Source: Streptomyces hyderabadensis
GTDB lineage: Bacteria; Actinomycetota; Actinomycetes; Streptomycetales; Streptomycetaceae
Assembly (NCBI RefSeq): GCF_020404845.1
Contig: NZ_JAIOJZ010000001.1
Span: 310,001-374,000 of the forward strand
Direction: 5' to 3'
DNA length: 64,000 bases
Shown: positions 34,689 to 43,484 of the stretch, piece after piece
How positions within the stretch are numbered: position 1 is the stretch's first letter
Layout of the letters: each line of letters begins with the position of its first letter
Notes under the pieces: generated by a model
What the model saw: only the letters and a program-made list of their open reading frames with translations
Databases searched by the model: none
Told to the model about the DNA's origin: nothing
Made by a program: the position numbers and the translations under genes

Positions 34689-35509
34689 GCGCCGCCACGT
34701 ACGCGCCCGACGCCCGGACCGCCCCGGACGCGCGGATCACCCCGCGCGCCCACCTCCGGCACACCGGCGCGCTGATCCGCCGCAACCTGCTGTGGATCCG
34801 GCAGGACCCGGAGTCGATGTTCGACGCCATCCTCTTCCCGATCGTCTTCACGCTGCTGTTCGTGTACGTGTTCGGCGGCTCCATCGGGCAGTCCCTGGGC
34901 GGCGGTCAGCAGGCGTACGTGCAGTACGTCATCCCCGGCCTGATGGCCATGATGGGCATGAACATGGCCCAGGGGGTGGGGACCGGCTTCAACCAGGACT
35001 TCAACTCCGGTGTCATGGACCGCTTCCGGTCGCTGCCGATCGGCCGCGGCTCGGTGCTGTTCGCGAAGATCGCGGTGGAGTTGCTGCGGATGCTGTTCGC
35101 GACCGCGGTGCTGCTGGTCGTCGCCGTCCTGGTCGGCTTCGACATCACCGACTGGGCGGGGCTCCTGGCCTCGGTGGGGCTGTCCGCGGTGTTCGGCTCG
35201 GCGCTGATGTGGGTGTTCCTGACCCTCGGCGTGATCATGAAGAACGCGCAGTCCGTGCAGGCGATGGGATTCCTGGTGCTGATGCCGCTGCAGTTCGGCT
35301 CGTCGATCTTCGCGCCGACCGACTCGATGCCCGGATGGCTGCGGGCGTTCACGGACTACAACCCGCTGTCCTCGCTGGCGGACACCGCGCGCGGCCTGAT
35401 GGTCGGCGGCCCCGTGGCGCACGACCTGTGGGTGACGCTGGGCTGGTCGGCCGTGCTGACGGCGGTGATGGCGCCGATCGCCGTCCACAAGTTCCGCACC
35501 AAGAGCTGA
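34685..35509 (+). CDS. ABC-2 type transporter permease (DrrB type)
   Basis: A 274-residue permease with six predicted helices. The N-terminus HTGALIRRNLLWIRQDPESMFDAILFPIVFTLLFVYVFGG, the mid-loop SGVMDRFRSLPIGRGSVL and the late segment FAPTDSMPGWLRAFTDYNPLSSLADTARGL are characteristic of DrrB-like ABC-2 permeases. Its ATG overlaps the ATPase stop by 4 nt, so the two subunits are made in a fixed ratio. It ends 12 bp before the convergent stop of the AfsR-like gene. Confidence 0.92.
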   Translation: MSAATYAPDARTAPDARITPRAHLRHTGALIRRNLLWIRQDPESMFDAILFPIVFTLLFVYVFGGSIGQSLGGGQQAYVQYVIPGLMAMMGMNMAQGVGTGFNQDFNSGVMDRFRSLPIGRGSVLFAKIAVELLRMLFATAVLLVVAVLVGFDITDWAGLLASVGLSAVFGSALMWVFLTLGVIMKNAQSVQAMGFLVLMPLQFGSSIFAPTDSMPGWLRAFTDYNPLSSLADTARGLMVGGPVAHDLWVTLGWSAVLTAVMAPIAVHKFRTKS

Positions 35510-35521
35510 ACCGCGCACGCG

Positions 35522-38500
35522 TCAGACGAGGGCGACGGCCTCCTTCGGGGAGAGCCGGCCGCCCTCGGCGTACGCGGCGTCGTAGGCCTCGGTGCCGAGC
35601 GCCTCGCGGACCCGCTCGACGGCCCGCCCGCGCGCGTCCCGCTCCATGCCCGTGGCCACGTGCCCGGGCGGCAGCATCGCGTCGGCGGCGCCGATGCACC
35701 GGGCGCCGTCCGCGGCCCGCCCTCCGCCGTCCAGGCGGGCCAGGGCCATCGCGGCGATGGTCAGGTACGCGGAGCGCATGTGCGGGGCGATGGCCGCGGA
35801 CAGCGGGTCCTCGGCCTTGTGCAGCGAGGTGCGGATGCCGCTCAGACACTCCTCGTGCCGGCCCTCCAGCGTGGCGAGCCACGCCTCGGCGGCGATGATG
35901 AACGCGTCGAAGACGACGAAGTGGGCGATGGAGAACTCCTCGCGCAGCAGCCTCAGCTGCTCGCCGGCCTCGGCGGTGCGCCCCGTCATGCCCAGGTGCC
36001 CGGCGAGGAACAGCCGGGCGGCGGGCATCGCGCCGTTGTGGCCCGCCCCCGCCGTGCGGTCGATCACCTCGCGCAGGACCCGCTCGCCCCGCTCCGGGTC
36101 GCCCGCCTCCAGGAGCACGCTGCCGAGGCGGGCCTGGAGGACGTCCACCTGGGCGTGCGCGCCGAGCCGCTCGGCGTGCTTGGCGGCGGCCCGGTAGTCG
36201 GCGGCGGCCAGCCGGTACTCGCCGACGCGCTCACGGGCCTCGGCCCGCCCGGAGAGCGCCTCGGCCATGCCCCAGGCGTCGCCGAGCCGGTCGTAGATCT
36301 CCAGCGACTCGTCGGCGTCGCGGACCGCGTCGCCGGCCCAGTCGGTGCGGTTGGCGAGCATGTTGGCGCGCATCTGCAGGGCGCCGGCCAGCTCCCACTC
36401 GTAGCCCGGGGTCTCGCGGCAGGTGCGCACGGTGGCGTCCATGATCTTGCGCAGCCGCGCCATGTCACCGGTGAGCATCACGGAGTAGAACCAGAGCAGG
36501 CCGGGGCTGGAGCAGGTCTGGGGCATGCCCGGCTCGTAGGTGTCCGCGATGACGCGCAGCTTGCGCTGGGCCGCCGGGTTCTGCCAGGCGTCCAGCTCGG
36601 TGTCCATGCAGGCCAGATGGGCCAGGTGCACCCCTCGCCAGGCCTCGGCGAGGACCTCGCCGGTCATCGGGGGCGGCGCCGAGGTGCAGCGCTCCCAGAC
36701 CGGCCGGGCGCGGGTGACCGGTTCGGTGAAGGGGTCCGGGCCGAGCGCCATGACCTCGGCGAACCAGTTACGCGCCTCCACCCGCAGGTCGCGCATCTGC
36801 CAGTACCAGACCAGCGACAGCGCCAGGCACAGCGCCTCCTGCTCGTCGCGCTCGGCGATGGCGTGGCGCAGCGCGGTGCGCAGGTTCTCGTACTCGCGCT
36901 CCAGCCGCTCGATGGCGGCGAGCTGCCGCGCGCCGCGCAGCAACGGGTCGGTGGTGCGGGCGAGTTCGCGGTAGTACGTCAGATGGGCGCGGGCCGCGGC
37001 GGGCCGCCCGCCGGTCTCGTCGAGGCGTTCGCCGGCGTATTCGGCGACGGTCTCCAGGAGCCGGTAGCGCATGCCGTCGCCGGATAGGCGGTCGGTCACG
37101 GGCGCCGCCACGACGAGGGACTTGTCGACGAGGGAGCCGAGGGCGTCCAGCGCGGCGGGCCCGCACACGGCCTCCGCGGCGGCGAGGTCGCAGCCGCCCG
37201 CGAAGACGGACAGCCGTCCCAGCACCTCGCGTTCGCCGGCGTCGAGCAGGTCCCAGGACCAGTCGACGACCGCGCGCAGCGTCTGCTGGCGGGGCAGGAC
37301 GGTGCGGCTGCCGGAGGTGAGCAGGCGGAAGCGGTCGTCCAGCCGGTCGGCGATCTGGCGCGGGGTGAGCATGCGCAGCCGGGCGGCGGCCAGTTCGATG
37401 GCCAGCGGCAGGCCGTCGAGGCGGCGGCAGATCTCGGCGCAGGCGGCGGCGGTCTCCTGGTCGGCGTCGACGCGGAAGCCGGGGCGGGCGGCGGCGCCCC
37501 GGTCCGCGAGCAGCCGCAGCGCGGCGGGCTCGGACAGCGGCTCCACGGGACGCAGCGACTCGCCCCGTACGCCGAGGGGTTCGCGGCTGGTGGCGAGGAC
37601 GGTGAGGTGGGGGCAGCGGGCGAGGAGTTCCTCGGTGAGGCGGGCGGCGGCGTCGACGACGTGCTCGCAGTTGTCGAGGACGATCAGCATGCGGCGCCGG
37701 CCGCAGTGCTCGACCAGCCGCTCGACGGCACGGGCCTGCCCGTCGGCGCCGGTGACGGCCCGCATCTCCTCGGCGCCGGCGCGGTAGAGCACCGTCTCCC
37801 GGGCGCCGACGGCGGTCAGCACGGCCTCCGGTACGTCGGCGGGGTCGTCGACGGGAGCCAGCTCGGCCAGCCACACCCCGTCCCGCGCCACCTCCCCGGC
37901 GCCCTCGGCGGCCTCCTGCGACAGCCGGGTCTTCCCGGCGCCGCCGGGCCCGAGCAGGGTGACGAGCCGGGTGGCCGCCAGGTCGGCCCGCAGCGCCTCC
38001 ACGTCACCGTCCCGCCCGACGAAGGAGGTGAGCCGGGCCCGCAGATTGCCCCGGGGGCGGGCAGCGGTGGCGGGTGCGCGGGGCGCTTCGGCGGGCGCGG
38101 ACGCCCCGGGCGAGCGGGGCGTCCCGGTCCCCGGTGGGGCGTCGGCGGGCACGGGCCTGGCCGGGTCGGCGGGCGCCAGCAACCCGCCGTGCAGGGCGCG
38201 CAGCTCCGGTCCCGGGTCGGTGCCCAGACGGTCGGCGAGGAGGCGGCGCACGTCCTCGTAGGCGGCCAGCGCCTCGGCGGTGCGGCCGGTGTCGCGCAGC
38301 GCGCGCAGCCGCAGCGCCTGCAGGGGCTCGTCCAGGGGGTGGCCGTCGCACAGCGCGGTCAGCTCGGGCAGCGACTGCTCGGCCTGCCCGAGGTCGAGGG
38401 CGGCGGTGTGGCGGGCCCGCAGGGCGTCCAGGCGCCGGGTCGTCCAGCGGGCCGTCTCGGCGGTGCGGTCGGGCAGGTCGGGCAGGACGGGGTCGCGCCA

Positions 38501-38887
38501 CAGCGCGAGGGCGTCGTCGAGCACGGCGGCGGCCTTGGCCGCGTCGCCGTCGGCGAGGGCGCGGGTGCCCTCACCGGCGAGCCGCTCGAAGCGGTGCAGG
38601 TCGACGTCGTCGGGGACGGCGGCGAGCCGGTAGCCGCCGTCGGCGGACACGACCGCATCCGCGCCCAGCGCCCGGCGCAGCCGCCCGACCAGCGCCTGCA
38701 GGGCGCCCGGCGCGTCGGCGGGCGGGTCCCCGTCCCAGACCTCCTCCACCAGCAGTCCCGCGGGGACGGCGCGGCCGGCCCGGAGGGCGAGCACGGTCAG
38801 CAGGGCACGCAGCCGCGCCCCGCCGAGCGGGACGGCCGTGCCGTCGGGACGGAGTACCTGTGTGGTGCCGAGGATGCGATAGCGCAC
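35522..38887 (-). CDS. AfsR/SARP-family regulator with BTAD, NB-ARC and TPR domains
   Basis: A 1,121-residue transcription factor. The N-terminal OmpR-type DNA-binding domain (about 1-95, MRYRILGTTQVLRPDGTAVPLGGARLRALL) and BTAD domain (about 97-245, DVDLHRFERLAGEG...) form the SARP module. A Pro/Ala linker leads to an NB-ARC ATPase with P-loop GPGGAGKTR (near 315), LIVLDNCEHV (Walker B) and LDGLPLAIELAAARL. The last roughly 450 residues are helical repeats of the TPR type. The size and order match large AfsR-like activators. It converges on the DrrAB-type exporter, whose promoter has SARP-like repeats, so direct control is likely. The GTG start has GACAAT 6 bp upstream, suggesting a leaderless mRNA. 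Confidence 0.93.
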   Translation of the reverse strand: MRYRILGTTQVLRPDGTAVPLGGARLRALLTVLALRAGRAVPAGLLVEEVWDGDPPADAPGALQALVGRLRRALGADAVVSADGGYRLAAVPDDVDLHRFERLAGEGTRALADGDAAKAAAVLDDALALWRDPVLPDLPDRTAETARWTTRRLDALRARHTAALDLGQAEQSLPELTALCDGHPLDEPLQALRLRALRDTGRTAEALAAYEDVRRLLADRLGTDPGPELRALHGGLLAPADPARPVPADAPPGTGTPRSPGASAPAEAPRAPATAARPRGNLRARLTSFVGRDGDVEALRADLAATRLVTLLGPGGAGKTRLSQEAAEGAGEVARDGVWLAELAPVDDPADVPEAVLTAVGARETVLYRAGAEEMRAVTGADGQARAVERLVEHCGRRRMLIVLDNCEHVVDAAARLTEELLARCPHLTVLATSREPLGVRGESLRPVEPLSEPAALRLLADRGAAARPGFRVDADQETAAACAEICRRLDGLPLAIELAAARLRMLTPRQIADRLDDRFRLLTSGSRTVLPRQQTLRAVVDWSWDLLDAGEREVLGRLSVFAGGCDLAAAEAVCGPAALDALGSLVDKSLVVAAPVTDRLSGDGMRYRLLETVAEYAGERLDETGGRPAAARAHLTYYRELARTTDPLLRGARQLAAIERLEREYENLRTALRHAIAERDEQEALCLALSLVWYWQMRDLRVEARNWFAEVMALGPDPFTEPVTRARPVWERCTSAPPPMTGEVLAEAWRGVHLAHLACMDTELDAWQNPAAQRKLRVIADTYEPGMPQTCSSPGLLWFYSVMLTGDMARLRKIMDATVRTCRETPGYEWELAGALQMRANMLANRTDWAGDAVRDADESLEIYDRLGDAWGMAEALSGRAEARERVGEYRLAAADYRAAAKHAERLGAHAQVDVLQARLGSVLLEAGDPERGERVLREVIDRTAGAGHNGAMPAARLFLAGHLGMTGRTAEAGEQLRLLREEFSIAHFVVFDAFIIAAEAWLATLEGRHEECLSGIRTSLHKAEDPLSAAIAPHMRSAYLTIAAMALARLDGGGRAADGARCIGAADAMLPPGHVATGMERDARGRAVERVREALGTEAYDAAYAEGGRLSPKEAVALV

Positions 38888-38893
38888 GGCCCC

Positions 38894-38899
38894 ATTGTC
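38894..38899 (-). promoter_or_regulatory. Probable leaderless -10 of the AfsR-like gene
   Basis: Minus-strand GACAAT ends 6 bp before the GTG at 38887. The rest of the 238-bp divergent gap to the M50 gene (38888-39125) shows nothing else distinctive. Confidence 0.4.
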
Positions 38900-39125
38900 C
38901 CCGCTGCCGTCGGAGCCGGTCACGGGGTTTTGGCCGCCCGGCGTGGCCGGGCTCCCCCGGCCCGCTCCGCGGCACGGTCCCCGCCCCGTGCCGCGGCACG
39001 CCGTCCCGCCCTCTCCCCCGGTCCCGGAACCGTCCGCCCCGCACGGGACGTTCTCCCCGTGCGCCCGGTACGGTCGGGCAGTCCCGCAGGTGCCAGCCGC
39101 GCGAGTCCGACAGTCAGGGAGTGCC

Positions 39126-39923
39126 ATGTCCACCGCCACCGCCCGCCCCAGTGACCGGAGGATCAGTCCCGTCTTCCTCGGGATCGTCGCCGTCGCCGCG
39201 GTCACGGGCTGGGCCACCTGGACCGGCTTCGCCGAGCAGCCGGGGCTCGCCGTCTTCCTGTTCGTCACCGCCGCGTGGGTCGTCTCGCTGTGCCTGCACG
39301 AGTACGCGCACGCCCGCACCGCCCTGCACAGCGGCGACATCTCGGTCGGCGCGAAGGGCTACCTCACGCTGAACCCGGTGAAGTACACGCACGCGCTGCT
39401 GAGCATCGTGCTCCCGGTGCTCTTCGTGATCATGGGCGGGATCGGCCTGCCCGGCGGCGCCGTCTTCATCGAGCGCGGGCGGATCCGGGGGCGCTGGCGG
39501 CACAGTCTGATCTCGGCGGCGGGCCCGCTGACCAACGTGCTGTTCGCCGTGGTGTGCACGGCGCCGTTCTGGCTGGACGCGCTGGACGGCGTGCCGCGGG
39601 ACTTCCGGCTCGCGCTGGCGTTCCTCGCGCTGCTCCAGGTGACGGCGGCGATCCTGAACTTCCTGCCGGTGCCGGGGCTGGACGGCTACGGCGTGATCGA
39701 GCCCTGGCTGTCGTACAACGTGCGGCGGCAGGTGGAGCCGCTCGCGCCGTTCGGGCTGCTGATCGTGTTCGCGCTGCTGTGGATCCCGGCGCTCAACGGC
39801 GCCTTCTTCGACGCGATCGACGCGCTGCTGCGGGGCCTCGGGATCGGCGAGATCGACACGTACTGCGGCTTCGAGCTGTACCGCTTCTGGCAGACCGACC
39901 CGCTGTGCACGCCGGGCGGCTGA
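39126..39923 (+). CDS. M50-family (site-2) membrane zinc metalloprotease
   Basis: A 265-residue intramembrane protease with about six helices. The metal site HEYAH (H58-E59-x2-H62) lies in the helix WVVSLCLHEYAHARTALHSG, and the third-ligand motif is FLPVPGLDGYGVIEPWL, the NPxPxxDG equivalent. The segment ISAAGPLTNVLFAVV is the usual conserved helix. Cleavage of a membrane-bound substrate within the bilayer is inferred; the substrate is unknown, and no anti-sigma factor is adjacent. The ATG at 39126 has GGGAG upstream; in-frame starts further upstream would run into the divergent promoter region. Confidence 0.88.
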   Translation: MSTATARPSDRRISPVFLGIVAVAAVTGWATWTGFAEQPGLAVFLFVTAAWVVSLCLHEYAHARTALHSGDISVGAKGYLTLNPVKYTHALLSIVLPVLFVIMGGIGLPGGAVFIERGRIRGRWRHSLISAAGPLTNVLFAVVCTAPFWLDALDGVPRDFRLALAFLALLQVTAAILNFLPVPGLDGYGVIEPWLSYNVRRQVEPLAPFGLLIVFALLWIPALNGAFFDAIDALLRGLGIGEIDTYCGFELYRFWQTDPLCTPGG

Positions 39924-39929
39924 CGCCGG

Positions 39930-40118
39930 TCAGGAGGCGGCGGACGTGCGCCGGGCGTCCCGGCCGCGCTTGACGTAGTACCAGCACATGTTGGACGACA
40001 GCCCCGACAGCAGCACCCACACGACGCCGATCACGACGCTGCCCTGCACGAAGGAGACGACGGCGGCGGCCACCGCGAGGACGCAGACGACCAGGGCGTA
40101 GAGGGCGAGGCGGGGCAT
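39930..40118 (-). CDS. Small two-helix membrane protein, unknown function
   Basis: A 62-residue peptide with two predicted membrane helices (LALYALVVCVLAVAAAVVSFV and VVIGVVWVLLSGLSSNMCWYYV) and a basic tail, KRGRDARRTSAAS. I do not recognise a family. The ATG at 40118 is preceded by AGGAG at ideal spacing, which supports it as a real gene. It converges with the M50 gene 6 bp away and lies 53 bp downstream of npdG on the same strand. Confidence 0.7.
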   Translation of the reverse strand: MPRLALYALVVCVLAVAAAVVSFVQGSVVIGVVWVLLSGLSSNMCWYYVKRGRDARRTSAAS

Positions 40119-40171
40119 GGGAACGGCTCCTGTCGGGGGGACACTGGTACCGACCAGTGTCCCCCATCGCC

Positions 40172-40891
40172 TCATACGTCCGTGACGCGGAGCCCGGCGT
40201 GCGCCTTGTAGCGGCGGTTGACGGAGATCAGGTTGGCGACCAGCGACTCGACCTGGTGGGCGTTGCGCAGCCGTCCGGCGAAGACGCCGCGCATGCCGGG
40301 GATGCGCCCGGCGAGGGCCTGCACGATCTCCACGTCGGCGCGCTCCTCGCCGAGGACCATCACGTCGGTGTCGATCTCGTCGATCTCCGGGTCCTGGAGG
40401 AGGACCGCCGAGAGGTGGTGGAAGGCGGCGGCGACCCGGCTGTCCGGCAGCAGGGCGGCGGCCTGCTCGGCGGCGCTGCCCTCCTCGGGCTTGAGCGCGT
40501 AGGCGCCCTTCTTGTCGAAGCCGAGCGGGTTGACGCAGTCGACGACGAGCTTGCCGGACAGTTCCGCACGCAGGGATTCCAGGGTCTTGGCGTGTCCGTC
40601 CCACGGTACGGCGACGATCACGACGTCGCTGCGGCGGGCGGTCTCGGCGTTGTCGGCGCCCTCGACGCCGTGCCCGATCTCCTCGGCGGCGGCCTCGGCG
40701 CGCTCGGCGGCGCGGGAGCCGACGATCACCTTCTGGCCGGCCCTGGCGAGGCGGTAGGCGAGGCCCTTGCCCTGGGGCCCGGTGCCGCCGAGCACGCCGA
40801 CGACCAGCCCGGAGACGTCGGGCAGGTCCCAGGGGTCCTTGGCCGGGGCCTTGGCGGGGGCCTTCTGTGCAGCACTGTCGGTAGAGGTCAT
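40172..40891 (-). CDS. npdG: F420-dependent NADP oxidoreductase (FNO/NpdG)
   Basis: A 239-residue enzyme that moves hydride between NADPH and deazaflavin F420, supplying F420H2 in actinobacteria. The NADP-binding Rossmann motif is VVGVLGGTGPQGKGLAYRLARAGQKVIVGSR; SDVVIVAVPWDGHAKTL, GKLVVDCVNPLGFDKKG and FHHLSAVLL follow in the family's order. A 30-residue Ala/Lys-rich leader precedes the fold. No SD is visible, but TAGGGT (40898-40903) ends 6 bp before the ATG, so a leaderless transcript is likely. No F420 biosynthesis gene is nearby. Confidence 0.94.
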   Translation of the reverse strand: MTSTDSAAQKAPAKAPAKDPWDLPDVSGLVVGVLGGTGPQGKGLAYRLARAGQKVIVGSRAAERAEAAAEEIGHGVEGADNAETARRSDVVIVAVPWDGHAKTLESLRAELSGKLVVDCVNPLGFDKKGAYALKPEEGSAAEQAAALLPDSRVAAAFHHLSAVLLQDPEIDEIDTDVMVLGEERADVEIVQALAGRIPGMRGVFAGRLRNAHQVESLVANLISVNRRYKAHAGLRVTDV

Positions 40892-40897
40892 GGGCCG

Positions 40898-40903
40898 ACC
40901 CTA
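40898..40903 (-). promoter_or_regulatory. Probable leaderless -10 of npdG
   Basis: Minus-strand TAGGGT (TANNNT) ends 6 bp before the ATG at 40891, with no ribosome binding site between. Confidence 0.45.
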
Positions 40904-41022
40904 CGTCCGTGACGGCCGGTCCCGGGGTACGGGTCCCGCCGGGCGGAGGGCGGTCCCCGGGCCGGGTGAATCCGGGGCGAACGCCGGACCGCGCGGCCGG
41001 GGTTGCGGCAGGATGCGGCCGC

Positions 41023-41637
41023 ATGGACGCCGTACGGGTCGCGCTGCTGCGGGAAGTGCTCGCCGGGACCGAGTGGCTGGGGGCCACCCGGAGGTTCGCG
41101 GGGGCGCTGCGGGGGTCGGTGGTCCCGCACGGGGGCGGCCTGCTGCTGGTGGGCACCCCCGGGTTCGAGCCCTGGCACCTGGCGGCGCACCTGGTGGACG
41201 AGGCCGCCTGGTCGGGGACGCCGGAGCTGGCGCCGACGCTGGTCCGGCACGACGCGCGGCCCTCGGACCCGGCGCATCTCGCGGTCGGCCTCGGGCGGCT
41301 GGCGGCGGCCCGGCGCGGCGAGACGCTGCTGGTGGTCACGCCCGACGACCCCGGCGCCCCGCTGCTCGAGCGGGTGCACGACGCCCGCCGGGCCGGTGCG
41401 ACGGTGCTGGCGCTGGGCACCGACCGCGAGCCGGGCGAGCGGGAGCTGACGGCGATGGCGCACGAGACGCTGACCGTCCCGGACGGCGCCGAGCTGGACC
41501 TGGACACGGTGCAGCACCTGGTCAGCGCCTCGGCCGGGGAGAACGCGGTGCCGCCACCCCGCGGCCGCCGCCGCTTCCGCGACCGCCTCTCCCGCCTCGC
41601 CGACCACCTGACGGCCCCACCACCGTCGGGCTGGTGA
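41023..41637 (+). CDS. Conserved hypothetical protein, actinobacterial
   Basis: A 204-residue soluble protein I cannot assign with confidence. LLLVGTPGFEPWHLAAHLVDEAAW and GETLLVVTPDDPGAPLLERVHDARRAGATVLALG alternate beta strands and helices in a Rossmann- or SIS-like way, without a recognised active site. The ATG at 41023 is preferred: an in-frame ATG 38 codons upstream would overlap the npdG promoter, and CAGGAT lies 8 bp before 41023. Its last codons (SRLADHLTAPPPSGW) lie inside a direct repeat whose second, non-coding copy is at 41715-41776. Confidence 0.65.
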   Translation: MDAVRVALLREVLAGTEWLGATRRFAGALRGSVVPHGGGLLLVGTPGFEPWHLAAHLVDEAAWSGTPELAPTLVRHDARPSDPAHLAVGLGRLAAARRGETLLVVTPDDPGAPLLERVHDARRAGATVLALGTDREPGERELTAMAHETLTVPDGAELDLDTVQHLVSASAGENAVPPPRGRRRFRDRLSRLADHLTAPPPSGW

Positions 41638-41654
41638 CGGGCTTGCCGGAAAAC
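41593..41654 (+). repeat. 62-bp direct repeat, copy A (spans the 3' end of the hypothetical gene)
   Basis: Copy A covers the last 15 codons of the upstream gene and the bases after its stop. The best-conserved part, CCCCACCACCGTCGGGCTGG followed by TGACGG and GCCGGAAAACC, recurs at 41715-41776. CACCA/TGGTG within it can pair as a small hairpin. Confidence 0.8.
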
Positions 41655-41714
41655 CCGCCGCGCCCTCGCTTGCGGCTCCGCCCTCGCACACCGCACCAAC
41701 CTCCCCACCCCCCT

Positions 41715-41776
41715 CGCCTCGCCGACCGCCCTGCAGCCCCACCACCGTCGGGCTGGTGACGGACCCGCCGGAAAAC
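41715..41776 (+). repeat. 62-bp direct repeat, copy B (non-coding)
   Basis: Same order as copy A, 122 bp downstream, with scattered substitutions (for example CGACCGCC for CGACCACC and GGACCC for GGGCTT). It lies 42 bp before the MFS gene start. It may be a duplicated gene tail or two members of a dispersed Streptomyces repeat. Confidence 0.8.
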
Positions 41777-41817
41777 CGGTTGCCCGTGCTCCGGCGGCGG
41801 CCGGACGATGACCCCTC

Positions 41818-43149
41818 GTGACCGAGACCTCCCCCACCGACGCCCCCGCCGACAGACCCGCGGGCCCGCCCACCGGCCTGCGTGCCCTGCTGCCGGACCT
41901 GTCCCCCTGGCGGGCCTCCCGGGACTTCCGGCGGCTGTGGGTCTCGGGGCTGATCACGAACTTCGGCAGCTTCCTGACGTTCGTCGCGCTGCCGGTGCAG
42001 ATCAAGGAGCTGACGGGCTCGGCGGCCGCGGTGGGCGCGATCGGTGCCGTGGAGCTGGTGCCGCTGGTGGTGTTCGGGCTGTACGGCGGTGCGCTGGCCG
42101 ACGCCTGGGACAAGCGGCGGCTGATCCTGTGGACGGAGGCCGGTCAGGGCGTCCTGTGCGCGGCGCTGCTGGTCAACGCGCTGATGCCGAGCCCGGCCGT
42201 GTGGCCGCTGTACGTGATCGCCGCGTTCACCTCGGCGCTCGGCGCGGTCCAGCGCCCGGCCCTGGACTCCCTGATCCCGCGGATCGTGGCCCACGAGCAC
42301 CTGCCGGCCGCCGCCTCGCTGAACGCACTGCGCTGGCAGGTCGGCGGGATCGCGGGCCCGGCGCTGGCGGGCGTGGTGGTGGCGTACGCCGGCCTCGGCT
42401 GGGCGTACGCGGTGGATCTGGTCACCTTCGCCGCCTCGGTGGCGCTGGTGGTCGGTCTCGCCTCCGCGCCCGCCTCGCACGAGGCGCGCAGGCCGTCCTG
42501 GGCGGCGATCGCCGAGGGCGCCCGGTACGCGTGGAGCCGCAAGGAACTGCTGGGCACGTACGCGGTCGACGTCGCGGCGATGCTGCTGGCGATGCCCCTC
42601 GCGGTGCTGCCCTTCCTGGCCGACGAGCTGGACGCCGAGTGGTCGCTGGGCCTGATGTACGCGGCGATCCCGGCGGGCTCGCTGCTGGTGAGCGTGAGCA
42701 GCGGCTGGACCTCGCGGGTGCACCGGCACGGGCGGATGGTGGTGCTGGCGGCGGCCGGGTGGGGCGCGGCGATCGCCGCGGCGGGCTTCGCCGGGAACGT
42801 GTGGCTGGTGCTGCTGTGCTTCGTGCTCGCCGGGGCCTGCGACATGGTCAGCGGCGTCTTCCGCAGCGCGATGTGGAACCAGACCATCCCGGACGAGCTG
42901 CGCGGCCGGCTCGCCGGGATCGAGCTGCTGTCGTACTCGGTGGGCCCGCAGCTCGGCCAGGTCCGGGCGGGCGGCACGGCCGCGCTCACCGGGGTGCGGG
43001 CGTCGGTGTGGTCGGGCGGGCTGCTGTGCGCGGGCGCGGTGGGGCTGCTGGCGCTGTGCCTGCCGACGATGATGACGTACGACGCGCGGACGAACGAGCA
43101 CGCGGTGCGGCTGCGCGAGAAGCGCGCAGCCGCCGCCGCGAGCGGGTGA
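41818..43149 (+). CDS. MFS transporter, EntS/enterobactin-exporter-like (MFS_3)
   Basis: A 443-residue exporter with twelve predicted helices. The start WRASRDFRRLWVSGLITNFGSFLTFVALPVQIKELTGSA, the loop YGGALADAWDKRRLILWTEAGQ and LDSLIPRIVAHEHLPAAASLNALRWQVGGIAGPALAG are typical of the MFS_3 group, which includes the siderophore exporter EntS and tetracycline-type exporters. Siderophore export would suit the iron locus 1.3 kb downstream, but that is only a suggestion. The GTG at 41818 has no clear SD. It converges with the small gene at 43185. Confidence 0.88.
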   Translation: MTETSPTDAPADRPAGPPTGLRALLPDLSPWRASRDFRRLWVSGLITNFGSFLTFVALPVQIKELTGSAAAVGAIGAVELVPLVVFGLYGGALADAWDKRRLILWTEAGQGVLCAALLVNALMPSPAVWPLYVIAAFTSALGAVQRPALDSLIPRIVAHEHLPAAASLNALRWQVGGIAGPALAGVVVAYAGLGWAYAVDLVTFAASVALVVGLASAPASHEARRPSWAAIAEGARYAWSRKELLGTYAVDVAAMLLAMPLAVLPFLADELDAEWSLGLMYAAIPAGSLLVSVSSGWTSRVHRHGRMVVLAAAGWGAAIAAAGFAGNVWLVLLCFVLAGACDMVSGVFRSAMWNQTIPDELRGRLAGIELLSYSVGPQLGQVRAGGTAALTGVRASVWSGGLLCAGAVGLLALCLPTMMTYDARTNEHAVRLREKRAAAAASG

Positions 43150-43184
43150 CCGGCCCGCGCCTGACTGGCCGGCTCGGCGCGTGC

Positions 43185-43427
43185 TCAGTCGTCCCGGTCG
43201 CCGTCGGCACCGCCCGCCGAGGAGGCGTCGTGCCACCGGGGGTCGTTCTCCCACTCGAGGTTGCGCTCGCGGGCGGTCTGCATCGCGTGCTCGGCCTCGG
43301 TGCGGGAGGCGTACGGCCCGAAGCGGTCCCGGCCCGGGCAGTCCGGGCCCTCCTCGACCTTCTGGTGCTCCAGGCAGTAGTACCACTCGCCCGGTTTGCC
43401 GACCGTGCGCTTCTTGAACAGGGCCAT
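43185..43427 (-). CDS. Small conserved actinobacterial protein, unknown function
   Basis: An 80-residue acidic protein beginning MALFKKRTVGKPGEWYYCLEHQKVEEGPDCPGRDRFGPY, followed by SRTEAEHAMQTARERNLEWENDPRW and an Asp/Gly tail. The CLEH...DCPG pair of Cys and the GPYASRTEAEHAM segment recur in short Streptomyces proteins, but I know of no function. The two Cys and nearby His could bind a metal. The ATG has GAGGAG at ideal spacing. It is divergent from map by 57 bp. Confidence 0.8.
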   Translation of the reverse strand: MALFKKRTVGKPGEWYYCLEHQKVEEGPDCPGRDRFGPYASRTEAEHAMQTARERNLEWENDPRWHDASSAGGADGDRDD

Positions 43428-43472
43428 GGACAGCTCCTCTCGCCACCGACATGTTCCCCCACGGCCGCTGGT

Positions 43473-43478
43473 TAGACT
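43473..43478 (+). promoter_or_regulatory. Leaderless -10 of map
   Basis: TAGACT fits TANNNT well and ends 6 bp before the ATG at 43485. No SD precedes that ATG, so the map mRNA probably has no leader. Confidence 0.55.
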
Positions 43479-43484
43479 CGCTGC

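Noticed and set aside
39930..42113. Long minus-strand frame covering npdG and the intergenic repeats
   Set aside because: It is a Ser/Arg-rich shadow frame; only its last 62 codons, from the ATG at 40118 with a good SD, look real.
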